The notes beneath the pieces are model-generated. The model saw only the letters and a program-made list of their open reading frames with translations. It was not told the DNA's origin and made no database searches. Below are positions 32,983 to 42,629 of a stretch of DNA of 64,000 nucleotides, one piece after another; position 1 is the stretch's first letter, and each line of letters opens with the position of its first letter. Both the position numbers and the translations under genes were made by a program. The DNA is from Nocardioides agariphilus (lineage in GTDB: Bacteria; Actinomycetota; Actinomycetes; Propionibacteriales; Nocardioidaceae), in contig NZ_JADKPO010000012.1 in the NCBI RefSeq assembly GCF_015352445.1, positions 62,001-126,000 of the forward strand, given 5' to 3'.

Positions 32983-34131
32983 CTAGGACCAGTAGACGAC
33001 CACTGCGTCGCCGACGCGCACCTGCGAGAACAGCCACTTGATGCCGTCGTAGTCGCGGATGTTGACGCACCCGTGCGAGGCGCCGTAGTAGCCGACGGTC
33101 GCGAAGTCCGAGGAGTAGTGCACGGCCTGGCCGCCGGAGAAGAACATCGCATAGGGCATGGACGAGCCGTAGAGCTTGGACACGTGGTCGGCGTTCATGA
33201 AGTAGACGTGGAACAGGCCCTCGCGCGTGGGGGTGTCGTTGAGCGTCGAGCCGAAGCGCGCGTCCATCGTGAGCTGGACCTTGCCCTCGATGACCCAGCG
33301 CAGGGTGCGGCTGGTCTTGTCGATGCAGAGCACGCGTCCGGTGCGGCAGCGCGGGTCGAGGGCACCAGGCTTGGGCTCGATGTTGAACAGCTCCTCGTGG
33401 GACGGCGTCACCGTCATCGCGTGCAGCCGGTCGAGCGTGCGCTCGTCGATGACACCGGTGACAGGGATCTGCCGCTTGCCCTGGAAGCCGCGCACCGCCT
33501 CGACAGTGCCCTTGTCGTAGGTGCCCGTGACGTCGCCGTAGATCCAGGCGATCTGCTTCAACCTTGCTTGAGCATCGCGCACGTCGTCGCCGCTGTCGCC
33601 GGCCTGGAGGATCGCCGGACCGGGGTGGAAGACGTTGTACTTCGCATCGTGCGTCGGCGTCTCGGTGCGGGCCTGCAGTCGCCGCCAGGTGACGCGGTCG
33701 AGCACGCCCGTGCCCTTGAGGTGGCGCTTGACCTGGAAGCCGGTGACGGCCTGCTTGGTGGCGGCGTCGTAGACACCGGTGGTGACCTCGGGCAGCCACT
33801 CGAGCTGGTAGAGCCGCTGCTGGAGCTCGCGCACCTGCTCGCCCTTGTCGCCGGGGCGCAGCACGATCCACGGCAGGGTGGGCTCGTCGACGGCGGGCTC
33901 GACGGGTCCGGGCTCGGGGTCCGTCGAGGGGCTGGGCGACTGCGGGGTCGGCTTGCCGGTGTTGTCGTCCGGAGCCTGGCCGGCGGGCCGCGCGATGCGC
34001 GGCCCGAGCTCGGGACCGGCGGAGGTGGAGTTCGCGACTGCCACACCGACGCCGTACGCGGTGGCGGCGAGGAGGAGCGTGCTGACGACTGAGATCGCGA
34101 AGACGCGAGCCCGGGAGCGCGTCGGGGTCAT
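32983..34131 (-). CDS. Secreted L,D-transpeptidase with two peptidoglycan-binding domains
   Basis: Cell-wall cross-linking enzyme, 382 aa. The N-terminal segment VFAISVVSTLLLAATAYGVG is a signal peptide or anchor, followed by a Pro/Thr linker. Two PG_binding_1 repeats come next: VLRPGDKGEQVRELQQRLY and ILQAGDSGDDVRDAQARLK. The C-terminal YkuD domain ends with the catalytic SHGCVNIRD motif (His353, Cys355). The start with GAAAGG upstream is used. It is divergent from menG. Confidence 0.92.
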   Translation of the reverse strand: MTPTRSRARVFAISVVSTLLLAATAYGVGVAVANSTSAGPELGPRIARPAGQAPDDNTGKPTPQSPSPSTDPEPGPVEPAVDEPTLPWIVLRPGDKGEQVRELQQRLYQLEWLPEVTTGVYDAATKQAVTGFQVKRHLKGTGVLDRVTWRRLQARTETPTHDAKYNVFHPGPAILQAGDSGDDVRDAQARLKQIAWIYGDVTGTYDKGTVEAVRGFQGKRQIPVTGVIDERTLDRLHAMTVTPSHEELFNIEPKPGALDPRCRTGRVLCIDKTSRTLRWVIEGKVQLTMDARFGSTLNDTPTREGLFHVYFMNADHVSKLYGSSMPYAMFFSGGQAVHYSSDFATVGYYGASHGCVNIRDYDGIKWLFSQVRVGDAVVVYWS

Positions 34132-34266
34132 GGGTGTTGCCTTTCTTTGTCGGGCAGTACGGGGCCATGTCGTTGGGGAAGCGCCCGACGCCTTTGAGTC
34201 TGTGTGCAGAAGACGCAGAACCCCGGCATTTGGTTGCTGTGTCCTGGGCCGCAATACGCTCGTCCG

Positions 34267-34965
34267 GTGACGCGTGCCGACCTGGACAAGCAGCCGTCCG
34301 ACGTCCAGCGGATGTTCGACGCGGTGGCCCGGCGCTACGACGTGACCAACGACGTGCTCTCGATGGGTCAGGACCGCCGGTGGCGCAAGGCAGTTCTCGA
34401 CGCAGTCGGTGCGAGACCGGGGGAGCGGGTGCTCGACCTCGCGGCCGGCACCGGCACATCGAGCGTGCCGTTCGCCGAGGCGGGTGCGTTGGTCGTGCCG
34501 TGCGACTTCTCCCTGGGCATGCTGGCTGTCGGCAAGCGTGCGCGTCCGCAGCTGCTGTTCACCGCCGGTGACGCCACGCGGCTCCCGTTCGGCGATGACA
34601 CCTTCGACGCGGTCACCATCTCCTTCGGGCTGCGCAACGTCGTCGACCCCGGCGCCGGGCTGCGCGAGATGCTCCGGGTGACCAAGCCCGGAGGGCGTCT
34701 GGTCGTCTGCGAGTTCAGCCACCCGACGTGGCCCCCGTTGCGCACCGCCTACCTCGAGTACCTGATGAAGGCGCTGCCCACCATCGCCCGCGGCGTCTCG
34801 TCCTCGCCCGACGCCTACGTCTACCTCGCCGAGTCGATCCGCGCGTGGCCCGACCAGGCCGGCCTCGCGGCCGTGATCACCGACGCCGGCTGGCGTCGTA
34901 CGCAGTGGAAGAACCTTTCCGGCGGCATCGTCGCGCTGCACCGCGCCTTCGCCGGAACCAGGTAG
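34267..34965 (+). CDS. menG: Demethylmenaquinone methyltransferase MenG (UbiE family)
   Basis: SAM-dependent C-methyltransferase completing menaquinone; 232 aa. It opens [22 protein letters not shown]. The SAM motif is [12 protein letters not shown] (residues 55-66), and later family motifs are [15 protein letters not shown] and [15 protein letters not shown] at 34267 is supported by TACGCT (34255-34260) six nt upstream, a leaderless start. It ends about 150 nt before the nuo operon, so electron carrier and complex I genes are neighbours. Confidence 0.94.
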   Translation: MTRADLDKQPSDVQRMFDAVARRYDVTNDVLSMGQDRRWRKAVLDAVGARPGERVLDLAAGTGTSSVPFAEAGALVVPCDFSLGMLAVGKRARPQLLFTAGDATRLPFGDDTFDAVTISFGLRNVVDPGAGLREMLRVTKPGGRLVVCEFSHPTWPPLRTAYLEYLMKALPTIARGVSSSPDAYVYLAESIRAWPDQAGLAAVITDAGWRRTQWKNLSGGIVALHRAFAGTR

Positions 34966-34982
34966 GCGGCGTCTCGACCTGC

Positions 34983-35000
34983 CGAACCCCGGGTTTCGGA
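34983..35000 (+). terminator. Short palindrome after menG
   Basis: CCGAACCCCGGGTTTCGG can fold on itself with one mismatched pair and may end menG transcription. It overlaps the position of a possible nuoA -35 element, so it could instead act on that promoter. Confidence 0.35.
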
Positions 35001-35023
35001 GGGGTCGCGGTGAGTCCTAGACT
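34994..35023 (+). promoter_or_regulatory. Candidate nuoA promoter
   Basis: TTTCGG (34994-34999) and TAGACT (35018-35023) with an 18-bp spacer make a plausible housekeeping sigma promoter. The start point would fall near 35030, just before the Rex operator, leaving a leader of about 95 nt. Confidence 0.4.
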
Positions 35024-35038
35024 GTGCCGCGGCTTCGC

Positions 35039-35056
35039 TCGTGAACCTGTTCACAA
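35039..35056 (+). promoter_or_regulatory. Rex operator (ROP) upstream of nuoA
   Basis: TCGTGAACCTGTTCACAA matches the Rex consensus TTGTGAACGCGTTCACAA at 15 of 18 positions and keeps the full GTGAAC/GTTCAC dyad. Rex control of nuo is established in Streptomyces. Bound here it would lie just downstream of the proposed start point, acting as a roadblock. Confidence 0.8.
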
Positions 35057-35067
35057 GGGCACAATCT

Positions 35068-35083
35068 CGTGACCAGGATCACA
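35068..35083 (+). promoter_or_regulatory. CRP-like binding site upstream of nuoA
   Basis: CGTGACCAGGATCACA fits TGTGA-N6-TCACA at all but the first base. Actinobacterial CRP proteins use this consensus. It follows the Rex operator by 11 bp in the nuo leader. Confidence 0.6.
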
Positions 35084-35124
35084 GCCGGAGCGGAGCCGAA
35101 CGAGGCTGGAAGGACGCACACGGC

Positions 35125-35484
35125 ATGGAGCTGTACACGCCGGTCTTGGCGTTGGCCCTCCTGGCGACCGGATTCGCGGTCTTCTCGGTGGTGGTCAGCA
35201 GCCTGACGGGACCCAAGCGCTACAACCGGGCCAAGCTCGACTCCTACGAATGCGGCATCGAGCCCACGCCCCAGCCCGTGGGAGGCGGCCGGTTCCCGGT
35301 CAAGTACTTCATCACCGCGATGCTCTTCATCGTCTTCGACATCGAGATCGTCTTCCTCTACCCCTGGGCCGTGCGCTTCGACGCGATGGCGTTCTTCGGG
35401 CTGGTCGAGATGGTCATCTTCATCGCCACCGTGTTCGTCGCCTACGTGTACGTATGGCGCCGCGGCGGCCTCGAGTGGGATTGA
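35125..35484 (+). CDS. nuoA: NADH-quinone oxidoreductase subunit A
   Basis: Membrane subunit of complex I, 119 aa, three helices. The typical loop is KLDSYECGIEPTPQPVGGGRFPVKY, and the second helix carries FDIEIVFLYPWAV with its conserved acidic residues. ATG with GGAAGG upstream. First gene of a 14-gene nuo operon that continues to a polyprenyl synthase. Confidence 0.95.
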   Translation: MELYTPVLALALLATGFAVFSVVVSSLTGPKRYNRAKLDSYECGIEPTPQPVGGGRFPVKYFITAMLFIVFDIEIVFLYPWAVRFDAMAFFGLVEMVIFIATVFVAYVYVWRRGGLEWD

Positions 35485-35492
35485 GCTGACTG

Positions 35493-36047
35493 ATGGGTCT
35501 TGAGGAGAAGCTGCCCAGCGGCGTGCTGCTGACGACCGTCGAAGGCGTCGCGGGCTACATGCGCAAGGCGTCGTTCTGGCCGGCGACCTTCGGCCTGGCG
35601 TGCTGCGCGATCGAGATGATGACCAGCGGTGGTCCCAAGTACGACCTGGCCCGCTTCGGCATGGAGGTGTTCCGGGCCAGCCCGCGCCAGGCCGACCTGA
35701 TGATCGTGGCCGGCCGGGTCAGCCAGAAGATGGCTCCGGTGCTGCGCCAGATCTACGACCAGATGGCCGAGCCCAAGTGGGTGCTGGCGATGGGCGTGTG
35801 CGCGAGCTCCGGCGGCATGTTCAACAACTACGCGATCGTGCAGGGCGTCGACCACGTCGTCCCGGTCGACATGTACCTCCCCGGTTGCCCGCCGCGTCCC
35901 GAGATGCTCATCGACGCGATCCTCAAGCTCCACGACCAGGTCCAGCACGCCAAGCTCGGTCCCAACCGCCGCAAGGAGATCGAGGCCCAGGAGGCCAGCG
36001 CTCTCAAGGCCCTGCCGACCAGCGACCTGAAAGGCCTGCTGCGGTGA
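35493..36047 (+). CDS. nuoB: NADH-quinone oxidoreductase subunit B
   Basis: Peripheral-arm subunit carrying the terminal 4Fe-4S cluster N2, which hands electrons to menaquinone; 184 aa. Cluster ligands are the vicinal Cys37-Cys38 in [10 protein letters not shown], one in [13 protein letters not shown] and one in [10 protein letters not shown]. Eight nt after nuoA; the stop overlaps the nuoC GTG. Confidence 0.96.
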   Translation: MGLEEKLPSGVLLTTVEGVAGYMRKASFWPATFGLACCAIEMMTSGGPKYDLARFGMEVFRASPRQADLMIVAGRVSQKMAPVLRQIYDQMAEPKWVLAMGVCASSGGMFNNYAIVQGVDHVVPVDMYLPGCPPRPEMLIDAILKLHDQVQHAKLGPNRRKEIEAQEASALKALPTSDLKGLLR

Positions 36048-36733
36048 GCGACAACACGCAGGACCCCTCCACCGACATCGTCCGTGATGACGCGCAGGTC
36101 GAGCAGGCGGTCGGGCTGCGCCGTGGCATGTTCGGCGCTGGCGACTCAGGCGACACCAGCGGGTACGGCGGCCTGGTGGCGCCCGTCGTACTCCCCGGCG
36201 CCGCCCAGCGGCCCTTCGGCGGCTGGTACGACGAGGTGGCCGACGCGCTCGAGTCGACCATCCCGCTCGACCGCGTCGTGATCGACCGTGGCGAGATCAC
36301 CTTCCACGTGCGGCGCGAGGACCTCCCGGTGGTGGCCCGCACCCTGCGCGACGACCCGGCTCTGCGCTTCGAGTTCTGCTCGGGCGTCAGCGGCGTGCAC
36401 TACCCCGGCGACTCCGGCCGCGAGCTGCACGCGGTCTACCACCTGCTGTCGATGACCTACAACCGCCGGATCCGCGTCGAGGTCACCGCCCCCGACGCCG
36501 ACCCCCACATCCCCAGCATCGTCGACACCTACCCGACCAACGACTGGCACGAGCGCGAGACGTTCGACATGTTCGGCATCGTCTTCGACGGCCACCCGGC
36601 GCTGACCCGGATCCTGATGCCCGACGACTGGCCGGGCCACCCGCAGCGCAAGGACTACCCACTCGGGGGCATCCCCGTCGAGTACAAGGGCGGCACCATC
36701 CCGCCGCCTGACGAGCGGAGGTCTTACTCATGA
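36044..36733 (+). CDS. nuoC: NADH-quinone oxidoreductase subunit C
   Basis: Peripheral-arm subunit, 229 aa, with an N-terminal extension of ~60 residues that is polar and probably disordered. Core motifs are [29 protein letters not shown] and [20 protein letters not shown] with RKDYPLGG near the end. Not fused to NuoD, unlike E. coli. GTG start by overlap; ends by ATGA overlap with nuoD. Confidence 0.95.
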   Translation: MSDNTQDPSTDIVRDDAQVEQAVGLRRGMFGAGDSGDTSGYGGLVAPVVLPGAAQRPFGGWYDEVADALESTIPLDRVVIDRGEITFHVRREDLPVVARTLRDDPALRFEFCSGVSGVHYPGDSGRELHAVYHLLSMTYNRRIRVEVTAPDADPHIPSIVDTYPTNDWHERETFDMFGIVFDGHPALTRILMPDDWPGHPQRKDYPLGGIPVEYKGGTIPPPDERRSYS

Positions 36734-38082
36734 CCAGCGACGTCTACGCCGGGCCCGGTGCCGAGACCAACGAGGGCAGGGTCTTCACCGTCACGGGCCA
36801 GGACTGGGACTCCATCACCCAGGGTCTGGCTGACGGACTGGGCGACGAGATCGGCGAGGAGCGGGTCGTCGTCAACATGGGTCCGCAGCACCCCTCGACC
36901 CACGGCGTGCTCCGGCTCATCCTCGAGATCGAGGGGGAGACGGTCACCGAGGCCCGCTGCGGCATCGGCTATCTCCACACGGGCATCGAGAAGAACATGG
37001 AGTACCGCTCCTGGGTGCAGGGCGTCACCTTCTGCACCCGCATGGACTACCTGAGCCCCTTCTACAACGAGATGACCTACGTCTTCGGGGTCGAGCGGCT
37101 CCTGGGCATCACAGATGACATCCCCGAGAAGGCCCAGGTCATGCGGGTCCTCCTCATGGAGCTCAACCGCATCTCCTCCCACCTGGTCTGCATCGCCACC
37201 GGCGGCATGGAGATCGGCGCGCTGACGGTGATGACGATCGGCTTCCGCGAGCGCGAGCTGGTGCTCGACCTGTTCGAGCTGATCACCGGCCTGCGGATGA
37301 ACCACGCGTTCATCCGTCCCGGCGGTGTGGCACAGGACCTGCCCCCCGGCGCGCTCGACCAGATCAAGGACTTCATCGCCTTGATGAAGAAGCGGCTGCC
37401 CGAGTACGCCGCGCTCTGCAACGCCAACCCGATCTTCAAGGGCCGCCTCGAGGGCGTCGGCCACCTCGACCTCGAGGGCTGCCTGGCGCTCGGCATGTCG
37501 GGACCGGTGCTCCGCTCGACCGGCTACGCGTGGGACCTCCGCAAGACCCAGCCCTACTCCGGCTACGAGGACTACGAGTTCGACGTGCAGACGTGGGACA
37601 CCTGCGACTCCTACGGGCGGTTCCGGGTGCGCCTCAACGAGATGTGGGAGTCGCTGCGCATCGTCGAGCAGGCGGCTGCTCGGCTGCGCAACCTCGAGGG
37701 CGCGCCGGTGATGGTCGCCGACAAGAAGATCGCCTGGCCGTCGCAGCTGGCGATCGGTAGCGATGGCATGGGCAACTCCCTCGACCACATCCGCCACATC
37801 ATGGGCGAGTCGATGGAGGCGCTGATCCACCACTTCAAGCTGGTGACCGAGGGCTTCCGGGTGCCGGCGGGCCAGGCCTACGTGCCGGTCGAGTCGCCGC
37901 GCGGCGAGCTCGGCGCCCACGTCGTCTCCGACGGCGGCACGCGACCGTTCCGCGCTCACTTCCGCGACCCGTCGTTCACCAACCTGCAGGCCACCAGCGT
38001 GATGAGCGAGGGTGGGCAGATCGCCGACGTGATCGTGGCCATCGCCAGCATCGACCCAGTCATGGGAGGGGTTGACCGGTGA
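36730..38082 (+). CDS. nuoD: NADH-quinone oxidoreductase subunit D
   Basis: Quinone-site subunit, 450 aa. Signatures are [47 protein letters not shown] and [21 protein letters not shown]. His and Tyr residues near the N-terminal HPSTHG loop line the menaquinone pocket in known structures. Overlaps nuoE by GTGA. Confidence 0.96.
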   Translation: MTSDVYAGPGAETNEGRVFTVTGQDWDSITQGLADGLGDEIGEERVVVNMGPQHPSTHGVLRLILEIEGETVTEARCGIGYLHTGIEKNMEYRSWVQGVTFCTRMDYLSPFYNEMTYVFGVERLLGITDDIPEKAQVMRVLLMELNRISSHLVCIATGGMEIGALTVMTIGFRERELVLDLFELITGLRMNHAFIRPGGVAQDLPPGALDQIKDFIALMKKRLPEYAALCNANPIFKGRLEGVGHLDLEGCLALGMSGPVLRSTGYAWDLRKTQPYSGYEDYEFDVQTWDTCDSYGRFRVRLNEMWESLRIVEQAAARLRNLEGAPVMVADKKIAWPSQLAIGSDGMGNSLDHIRHIMGESMEALIHHFKLVTEGFRVPAGQAYVPVESPRGELGAHVVSDGGTRPFRAHFRDPSFTNLQATSVMSEGGQIADVIVAIASIDPVMGGVDR

Positions 38083-38783
38083 CCCAGGTCGACGACAAGA
38101 CCTACGCCGAGCTGGAGCAGATCGCGGCGCGCTACCCGGAGCCACGGTCGGGACTGCTGCCGATGCTCCACCTGGTGCAGTCGGCTCACGGCCGGATCAC
38201 GCCGGAGGGCATCGAGGCGTGCGCCGACATCCTCGGGATCAGTGCCGCCGACGTCAGCGGCGTGGCGACCTTCTACACGATGTACAAGCGCCGCCCGGTC
38301 GGCGACTACCACGTCGGGGTCTGCACCAACACGCTGTGCGCGGTGATGGGCGGCGACGCGATCTTCTCGCGACTCAAGGACCACCTCGACGTGGGCAACG
38401 ACGAGACCACGCCCGACGGCAAGATCACCCTCGAGCACATCGAGTGCAACGCGGCCTGCGACTACGCGCCGGTGATGATGGTCAACTGGGAGTTCATGGA
38501 CAACCAGACGCCGGAGTCGGCGACCCAGCTCGTCGATGACCTGCGTTCGGGCAACGAGGTCCGCTCCACCCGTGGCCCGCGCATCGTCACCTGGCGCCAG
38601 GCGGAGCGGGTGCTCGCCGGGTACCCCGACGGTCTGGTCGACGAAGGCCCGGCCGCCGGTCCGGCCTCGCTGGTGGGCCTGCGGCTCGCGCGCGAGAACG
38701 ACTGGAAGGCTCCTGACTCACCGGGTCTCGAGACAGGCGCTGGCGCGCCTTCCTCGACCAGCGAAGCGGAGGAGGGCAAGTGA
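38079..38783 (+). CDS. nuoE: NADH-quinone oxidoreductase subunit E, repeat-derived C-terminus
   Basis: 2Fe-2S subunit (cluster N1a) of the NADH dehydrogenase module; 234 aa. Cluster Cys residues lie in [12 protein letters not shown] and [11 protein letters not shown], and the helical N-terminus is typical. After about residue 215 the sequence [21 protein letters not shown] is encoded by a dispersed repeat and is not a family feature. Despite that, the GTGA overlap with nuoF is kept. Confidence 0.94.
   Translation: MTQVDDKTYAELEQIAARYPEPRSGLLPMLHLVQSAHGRITPEGIEACADILGISAADVSGVATFYTMYKRRPVGDYHVGVCTNTLCAVMGGDAIFSRLKDHLDVGNDETTPDGKITLEHIECNAACDYAPVMMVNWEFMDNQTPESATQLVDDLRSGNEVRSTRGPRIVTWRQAERVLAGYPDGLVDEGPAAGPASLVGLRLARENDWKAPDSPGLETGAGAPSSTSEAEEGK
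38723..38763. repeat. REP-like repeat inside the nuoE 3' end
   Basis: GGTCTCGAGACAGGCGCTGG to CCTCGACCAGCG, a slightly diverged copy of the window's main repeat, translated as the NuoE tail. Confidence 0.8.
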
Positions 38784-40090
38784 CCGACACCCTCACCCCC
38801 GTCCTCACCGACAGCTGGGACACCGAGCGCGCCTGGACCCTCCCGGCCTACGAGAGCCGCGGCGGCTACGGCGCCCTCAGGAAGGCACTCGGCATGGAGC
38901 CGGGCGCGATCGTCGAGGCGGTCAAGGAGTCCGGGCTTCGCGGTCGTGGAGGCGCGGGCTTCCCGACCGGCATGAAGTGGTCGTTCATCCCGCAGGACAA
39001 CCCCAAGCCGAAGTACCTCGTGGTCAACGCCGACGAGTCGGAGCCTGGCACCTGCAAGGACATCCCGCTGATGATGGCCAACCCCCACGTGCTCGTGGAG
39101 GGAGTGATCATCAGCTCGTTCGCGATCCGCGCCAACAAGGCCTTCATCTACATCCGCGGCGAGGTGCTCCACGTGATCCGACGGGTGCAGGCGGCGGTGG
39201 CCGAGGCCTACGCCGCCGGCCACCTCGGCCAGGACATCCACGGTTCGGGCTACGACCTCGACGTGATCGTGCACGCCGGCGCCGGGGCCTACATCTGCGG
39301 CGAGGAGACGGCGCTGCTCGAGGGCCTCGAGGGCCGCCGCGGGCAGCCTCGCCTCCGGCCGCCGTTCCCGGCCGTGGCCGGCCTCTACGCCAGCCCGACG
39401 GTGATCAACAACGTCGAGTCGATCGCCTCGGTGCCCAGCATCATCGAGCACGGCCACGAGTGGTTCGCCTCGATGGGCACCGAGAAGTCCAAGGGCTACG
39501 GCATCTTCTCGCTGTCGGGTCACGTCGCCAACCCCGGCCAGTTCGAGGCGCCGCTCGGCATCACCTTGCGCGAGCTGATCGACCTGGCCGGCGGCATCCG
39601 CGACGGGCACCAGCTGAAGTTCTGGACCCCCGGGGGCTCCTCCACCCCGCTGCTCACCGACGAGCACCTCGACGTGCCCCTCGACTTCGAGGGCGTCGCG
39701 GGCGTGGGCTCGATGCTCGGCACCCGCGCGCTGCAGATCTTCGACGAGACCACCTGCGTCGTCCGCGCCACCCTGCGCTGGACCGAGTTCTACAAGCACG
39801 AGTCGTGCGGCAAGTGCACGCCGTGCCGCGAGGGCACCTGGTGGCTGGTGCAGGTGCTGTCCAGGCTGGAGCAGGGCGTCGGCTCGGAGTCCGACCTGGA
39901 CCTGCTGCTGGACCAGTGCGACAACATCGCGGGACGGTCGTTCTGCGCGCTCGCCGACGGCGCTGCCGCGCCGATCCAGAGCTCGATCAAGTTCTTCCGC
40001 GACGAGTACATCGCGCACCTGACCCACGGCGGCTGCCCGTTCGACCCGGCCGCCTCGACCCTCTTCGCCACCTCAGGAGCCCTGGCATGA
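38780..40090 (+). CDS. nuoF: NADH-quinone oxidoreductase subunit F
   Basis: NADH- and FMN-binding subunit with cluster N3; 436 aa. The nucleotide glycine loop is [16 protein letters not shown], the FMN region is [13 protein letters not shown], the second glycine motif is [19 protein letters not shown], and the 4Fe-4S ligands start at [11 protein letters not shown]. The stop lies in an ATGA followed by the second insertion element, so nuoG no longer overlaps directly. Confidence 0.96.
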   Translation: MTDTLTPVLTDSWDTERAWTLPAYESRGGYGALRKALGMEPGAIVEAVKESGLRGRGGAGFPTGMKWSFIPQDNPKPKYLVVNADESEPGTCKDIPLMMANPHVLVEGVIISSFAIRANKAFIYIRGEVLHVIRRVQAAVAEAYAAGHLGQDIHGSGYDLDVIVHAGAGAYICGEETALLEGLEGRRGQPRLRPPFPAVAGLYASPTVINNVESIASVPSIIEHGHEWFASMGTEKSKGYGIFSLSGHVANPGQFEAPLGITLRELIDLAGGIRDGHQLKFWTPGGSSTPLLTDEHLDVPLDFEGVAGVGSMLGTRALQIFDETTCVVRATLRWTEFYKHESCGKCTPCREGTWWLVQVLSRLEQGVGSESDLDLLLDQCDNIAGRSFCALADGAAAPIQSSIKFFRDEYIAHLTHGGCPFDPAASTLFATSGALA

Positions 40091-40236
40091 CTTCACCCCA
40101 CGAAGCCGTTCGCCTCCTCCGCAACGCTTCACCCCACGACGTTGTGACTTCCCCCGCTTCGCTCCTCCAGCGCACAACGCCGCGGGGACCCCAAGCGGCT
40201 CCCCCGGCTCACGCCTCCGAGGGGACCCCGAAATGA
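40087..40236 (+). repeat. ATGA-junction insertion element, copy 2 (nuoF/nuoG)
   Basis: 146 nt separate the ATGA of the nuoF stop from the ATGA of the nuoG start; other neighbouring nuo genes overlap or are a few nt apart. The DNA has CTTCACCCCACGA twice, CCCGCTTCGCTCCTCC and two GGGGACCCC cores. A 49-codon frame, [12 protein letters not shown] to EGTPK, spans it and ends inside the nuoG start. It resembles the 25-codon frame at rex/hemA. Confidence 0.72.
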
Positions 40237-42629
40237 CGGTCTCGACAGGCTCGACCACCGAGGCGGCGACGACCGATCTGGTCAACCTGACGATCGACGG
40301 CATCGCCGTGTCGGTGCCCAAGGACACCCTGCTGATCCGCGCGGCCGAGCAGGTCGGCGTACAGATCCCGCGGTTCTGCGACCACCCGCTGCTCGCGCCG
40401 GTCGGCGCGTGCCGCCAGTGCCTGGTCGACATCCCGGACGCCGGCAACGGCCGCCCGTTCCCCAAGCCGCAGGCATCGTGCACGCTGCCGGTGGCCGAGG
40501 GCATGGTGGTCAACACCCAGGCCACGTCTCCGGTCGCCGACAAGGCGCAGCAGGGGATCATGGAGTTCCTGCTGATCAACCACCCGCTCGACTGTCCGGT
40601 CTGCGACAAGGGTGGCGAGTGCCCCCTGCAGAACCAGGCGATGTCCAACGGCCGCGGCGAGTCCCGGTTCTCCGCGACAGGCGGCGTGAAGCGCACCTTC
40701 CCCAAGCCGATCAGCATCTCGGCCCAGGTGCTGCTCGACCGCGAGCGCTGCGTGCTCTGCGCCCGCTGCACCCGCTTCTCCGAGGAGATCGCGGGCGACC
40801 CGTTCATCGCCCTGCTCGAGCGCGGCGCTCTGCAGCAGGTCGGGATCTACGAGAAGGAGCCCTTCGAGTCCTACTTCTCGGGCAACACGATCCAGATCTG
40901 CCCGGTCGGCGCGCTGACCTCCGCCGAGTACCGCTTCCGCTCCCGGCCGTTCGACCTGGTCTCCTCGCCGTCGGTCGCCGAGCACGACGCGTGCGGCTCC
41001 GCGATCCGCGTCGACCACCGGCGCGGCAAGGTGATGCGTCGCCTCTCGGGCAACGACCCCGAGGTCAACGAGGAGTGGATCACCGACAAGGACCGCTTCG
41101 CGTTCCACTACGCGGACGCGGCCGATCGCCTGACCTACCCCCAGGTGCGCGACGACGACGGCAGCCTGCGCCCGGCCTCGTGGCCGGAGGCGTTCGCCGT
41201 CGCCGCGCGCGGACTGGCCGAGGCCGGTGCCTCGGCGGTGCTGACCGGCGGACGAGTCACGGCCGAGGACGCCTTCGCCTACAGCAAGTTCGCTCGCGTC
41301 GCGCTCGGCACCAACGACATCGACTTCCGAGCCCGCCCGCTCTCGGCCGAGGAGACCTCCTTCCTCGCATCCGAGGTCGTGTTGCGCCAGGGTGCGACCT
41401 ACTCCGACCTCGAGAGCGCCGCGACCGTCGTCCTGGCCGGCCTCGAGCCCGAGGACGAGGCCGGGGCGATCTTCCTGCGCCTGCGCAAGGCGACCCGAGC
41501 CAGCCGCACCCGCGTCATCTCCATCGCGCCCTTCGAGTCGCGCGGACTCCAGAAGCTCGGTGGCCAGCTCATCGCCACCAAGCCCGGACGCGAGGCCCTC
41601 GCCCTCCAAGACCTGCTCGGTCACGGCGACTACGGCATCGACTCCAGCTCGGTGATCCTGGTCGGCGAGCGCCTGGCGACCGCGCCCGGCGCGTTGAGCG
41701 CAGCGGTCGAGGTGGCCCGTAAGAGCGGCGCCAAGCTTGCCTGGGTGCCCCGGCGCGCGGGTGACCGCGGTGCCGTCGAGGCCGGTTGCCTGCCCAACCT
41801 GCTGCCCGGCGGGCGGCCCGTGGCCGACGCAGCTGCCCGGGTCGATGCCGCCACGACGTGGGGCGTCTCCGGTCTTCCCGAGACCGCTGGCCGCGACGCC
41901 GACCAGATCGTGGCCGCCGTCAACGCCGGCCAGGTCGGCGGACTCGTCGTCGGTGGCGTCGACCCCGACGACACCGCCGACCCGGCAGCGTTCCGCGCGG
42001 CTCTGGACCGGGCGTCGTTCGTGGTGGCCCTCGAGCTGCGCGAGAGCGACGTGACGCGGGTGGCCGACGTGGTCTTCCCGGTGGCGCCGGTGAGCGACAA
42101 GGCCGGCACCTTCGTGACCTGGGAGGGCCGCCCGCGGCCCTTCGAGGCCGTGCTCAGCGTGCCGTCGTCACTGCCCGACCTGAGGATCCTGGCCGGCATC
42201 GCCGAGGAGCTCGGCACCAGCCTCGGGTTCCGGACGGTGGCCGAGGCCAGGGCGCAGATGGAGGAGATGGGCCCGTGGGACGGCGAACGTGCCGCACCCG
42301 AGCCTGTCCAGGCCCACGACGTCTCCGACCCGGGTGTCACCTTGGCGACCTGGAAGCAGATGCTCGACAACGGCCGGATGCAAGACGGCGACGACAACCT
42401 CCGCGCCACCGCCCGCGTCGCTGTGGCCCGGGTGAGCGCCAACGTCTATGACGCCCTCGGCCCCAGCATCACCGTGACGGGTGAGCGCGGCTCGGTCACG
42501 GTGCCGGCCGCGATCGCCGAGATCGCCGACGACGTCGTGTGGCTGCCGGCCAACTCCAGCGGTCGCGGACTGCTGGCCGAGGTCGGCCTGCCCGGCAGCA
42601 CGGTCACCCTGAAGGGAGCCGACGAGTGA
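40233..42629 (+). CDS. nuoG: NADH-quinone oxidoreductase subunit G
   Basis: Large iron-sulfur subunit, 798 aa. The ferredoxin-like 2Fe-2S domain has [18 protein letters not shown]; further cluster ligands are in [29 protein letters not shown] and [11 protein letters not shown] molybdopterin-oxidoreductase-like domain follows to the C-terminus. The first ~15 residues ([15 protein letters not shown]) come from a dispersed repeat placed before the usual VNLTIDG start. GTGA overlap with nuoH. Confidence 0.95.
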   Translation: MTVSTGSTTEAATTDLVNLTIDGIAVSVPKDTLLIRAAEQVGVQIPRFCDHPLLAPVGACRQCLVDIPDAGNGRPFPKPQASCTLPVAEGMVVNTQATSPVADKAQQGIMEFLLINHPLDCPVCDKGGECPLQNQAMSNGRGESRFSATGGVKRTFPKPISISAQVLLDRERCVLCARCTRFSEEIAGDPFIALLERGALQQVGIYEKEPFESYFSGNTIQICPVGALTSAEYRFRSRPFDLVSSPSVAEHDACGSAIRVDHRRGKVMRRLSGNDPEVNEEWITDKDRFAFHYADAADRLTYPQVRDDDGSLRPASWPEAFAVAARGLAEAGASAVLTGGRVTAEDAFAYSKFARVALGTNDIDFRARPLSAEETSFLASEVVLRQGATYSDLESAATVVLAGLEPEDEAGAIFLRLRKATRASRTRVISIAPFESRGLQKLGGQLIATKPGREALALQDLLGHGDYGIDSSSVILVGERLATAPGALSAAVEVARKSGAKLAWVPRRAGDRGAVEAGCLPNLLPGGRPVADAAARVDAATTWGVSGLPETAGRDADQIVAAVNAGQVGGLVVGGVDPDDTADPAAFRAALDRASFVVALELRESDVTRVADVVFPVAPVSDKAGTFVTWEGRPRPFEAVLSVPSSLPDLRILAGIAEELGTSLGFRTVAEARAQMEEMGPWDGERAAPEPVQAHDVSDPGVTLATWKQMLDNGRMQDGDDNLRATARVAVARVSANVYDALGPSITVTGERGSVTVPAAIAEIADDVVWLPANSSGRGLLAEVGLPGSTVTLKGADE
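40238..40263 (+). repeat. Dispersed repeat at the nuoG 5' end
   Basis: GGTCTCGACAGGCTCGACCA followed by CCGAGG; the same element in reverse is inside menD (23270-23294). It encodes VSTGSTTEA of NuoG. Confidence 0.75.

Noticed and set aside
34132-34254. Operator or riboswitch between the L,D-transpeptidase and menG genes
   Set aside because: No inverted repeat or conserved core found beyond the menG -10 box.
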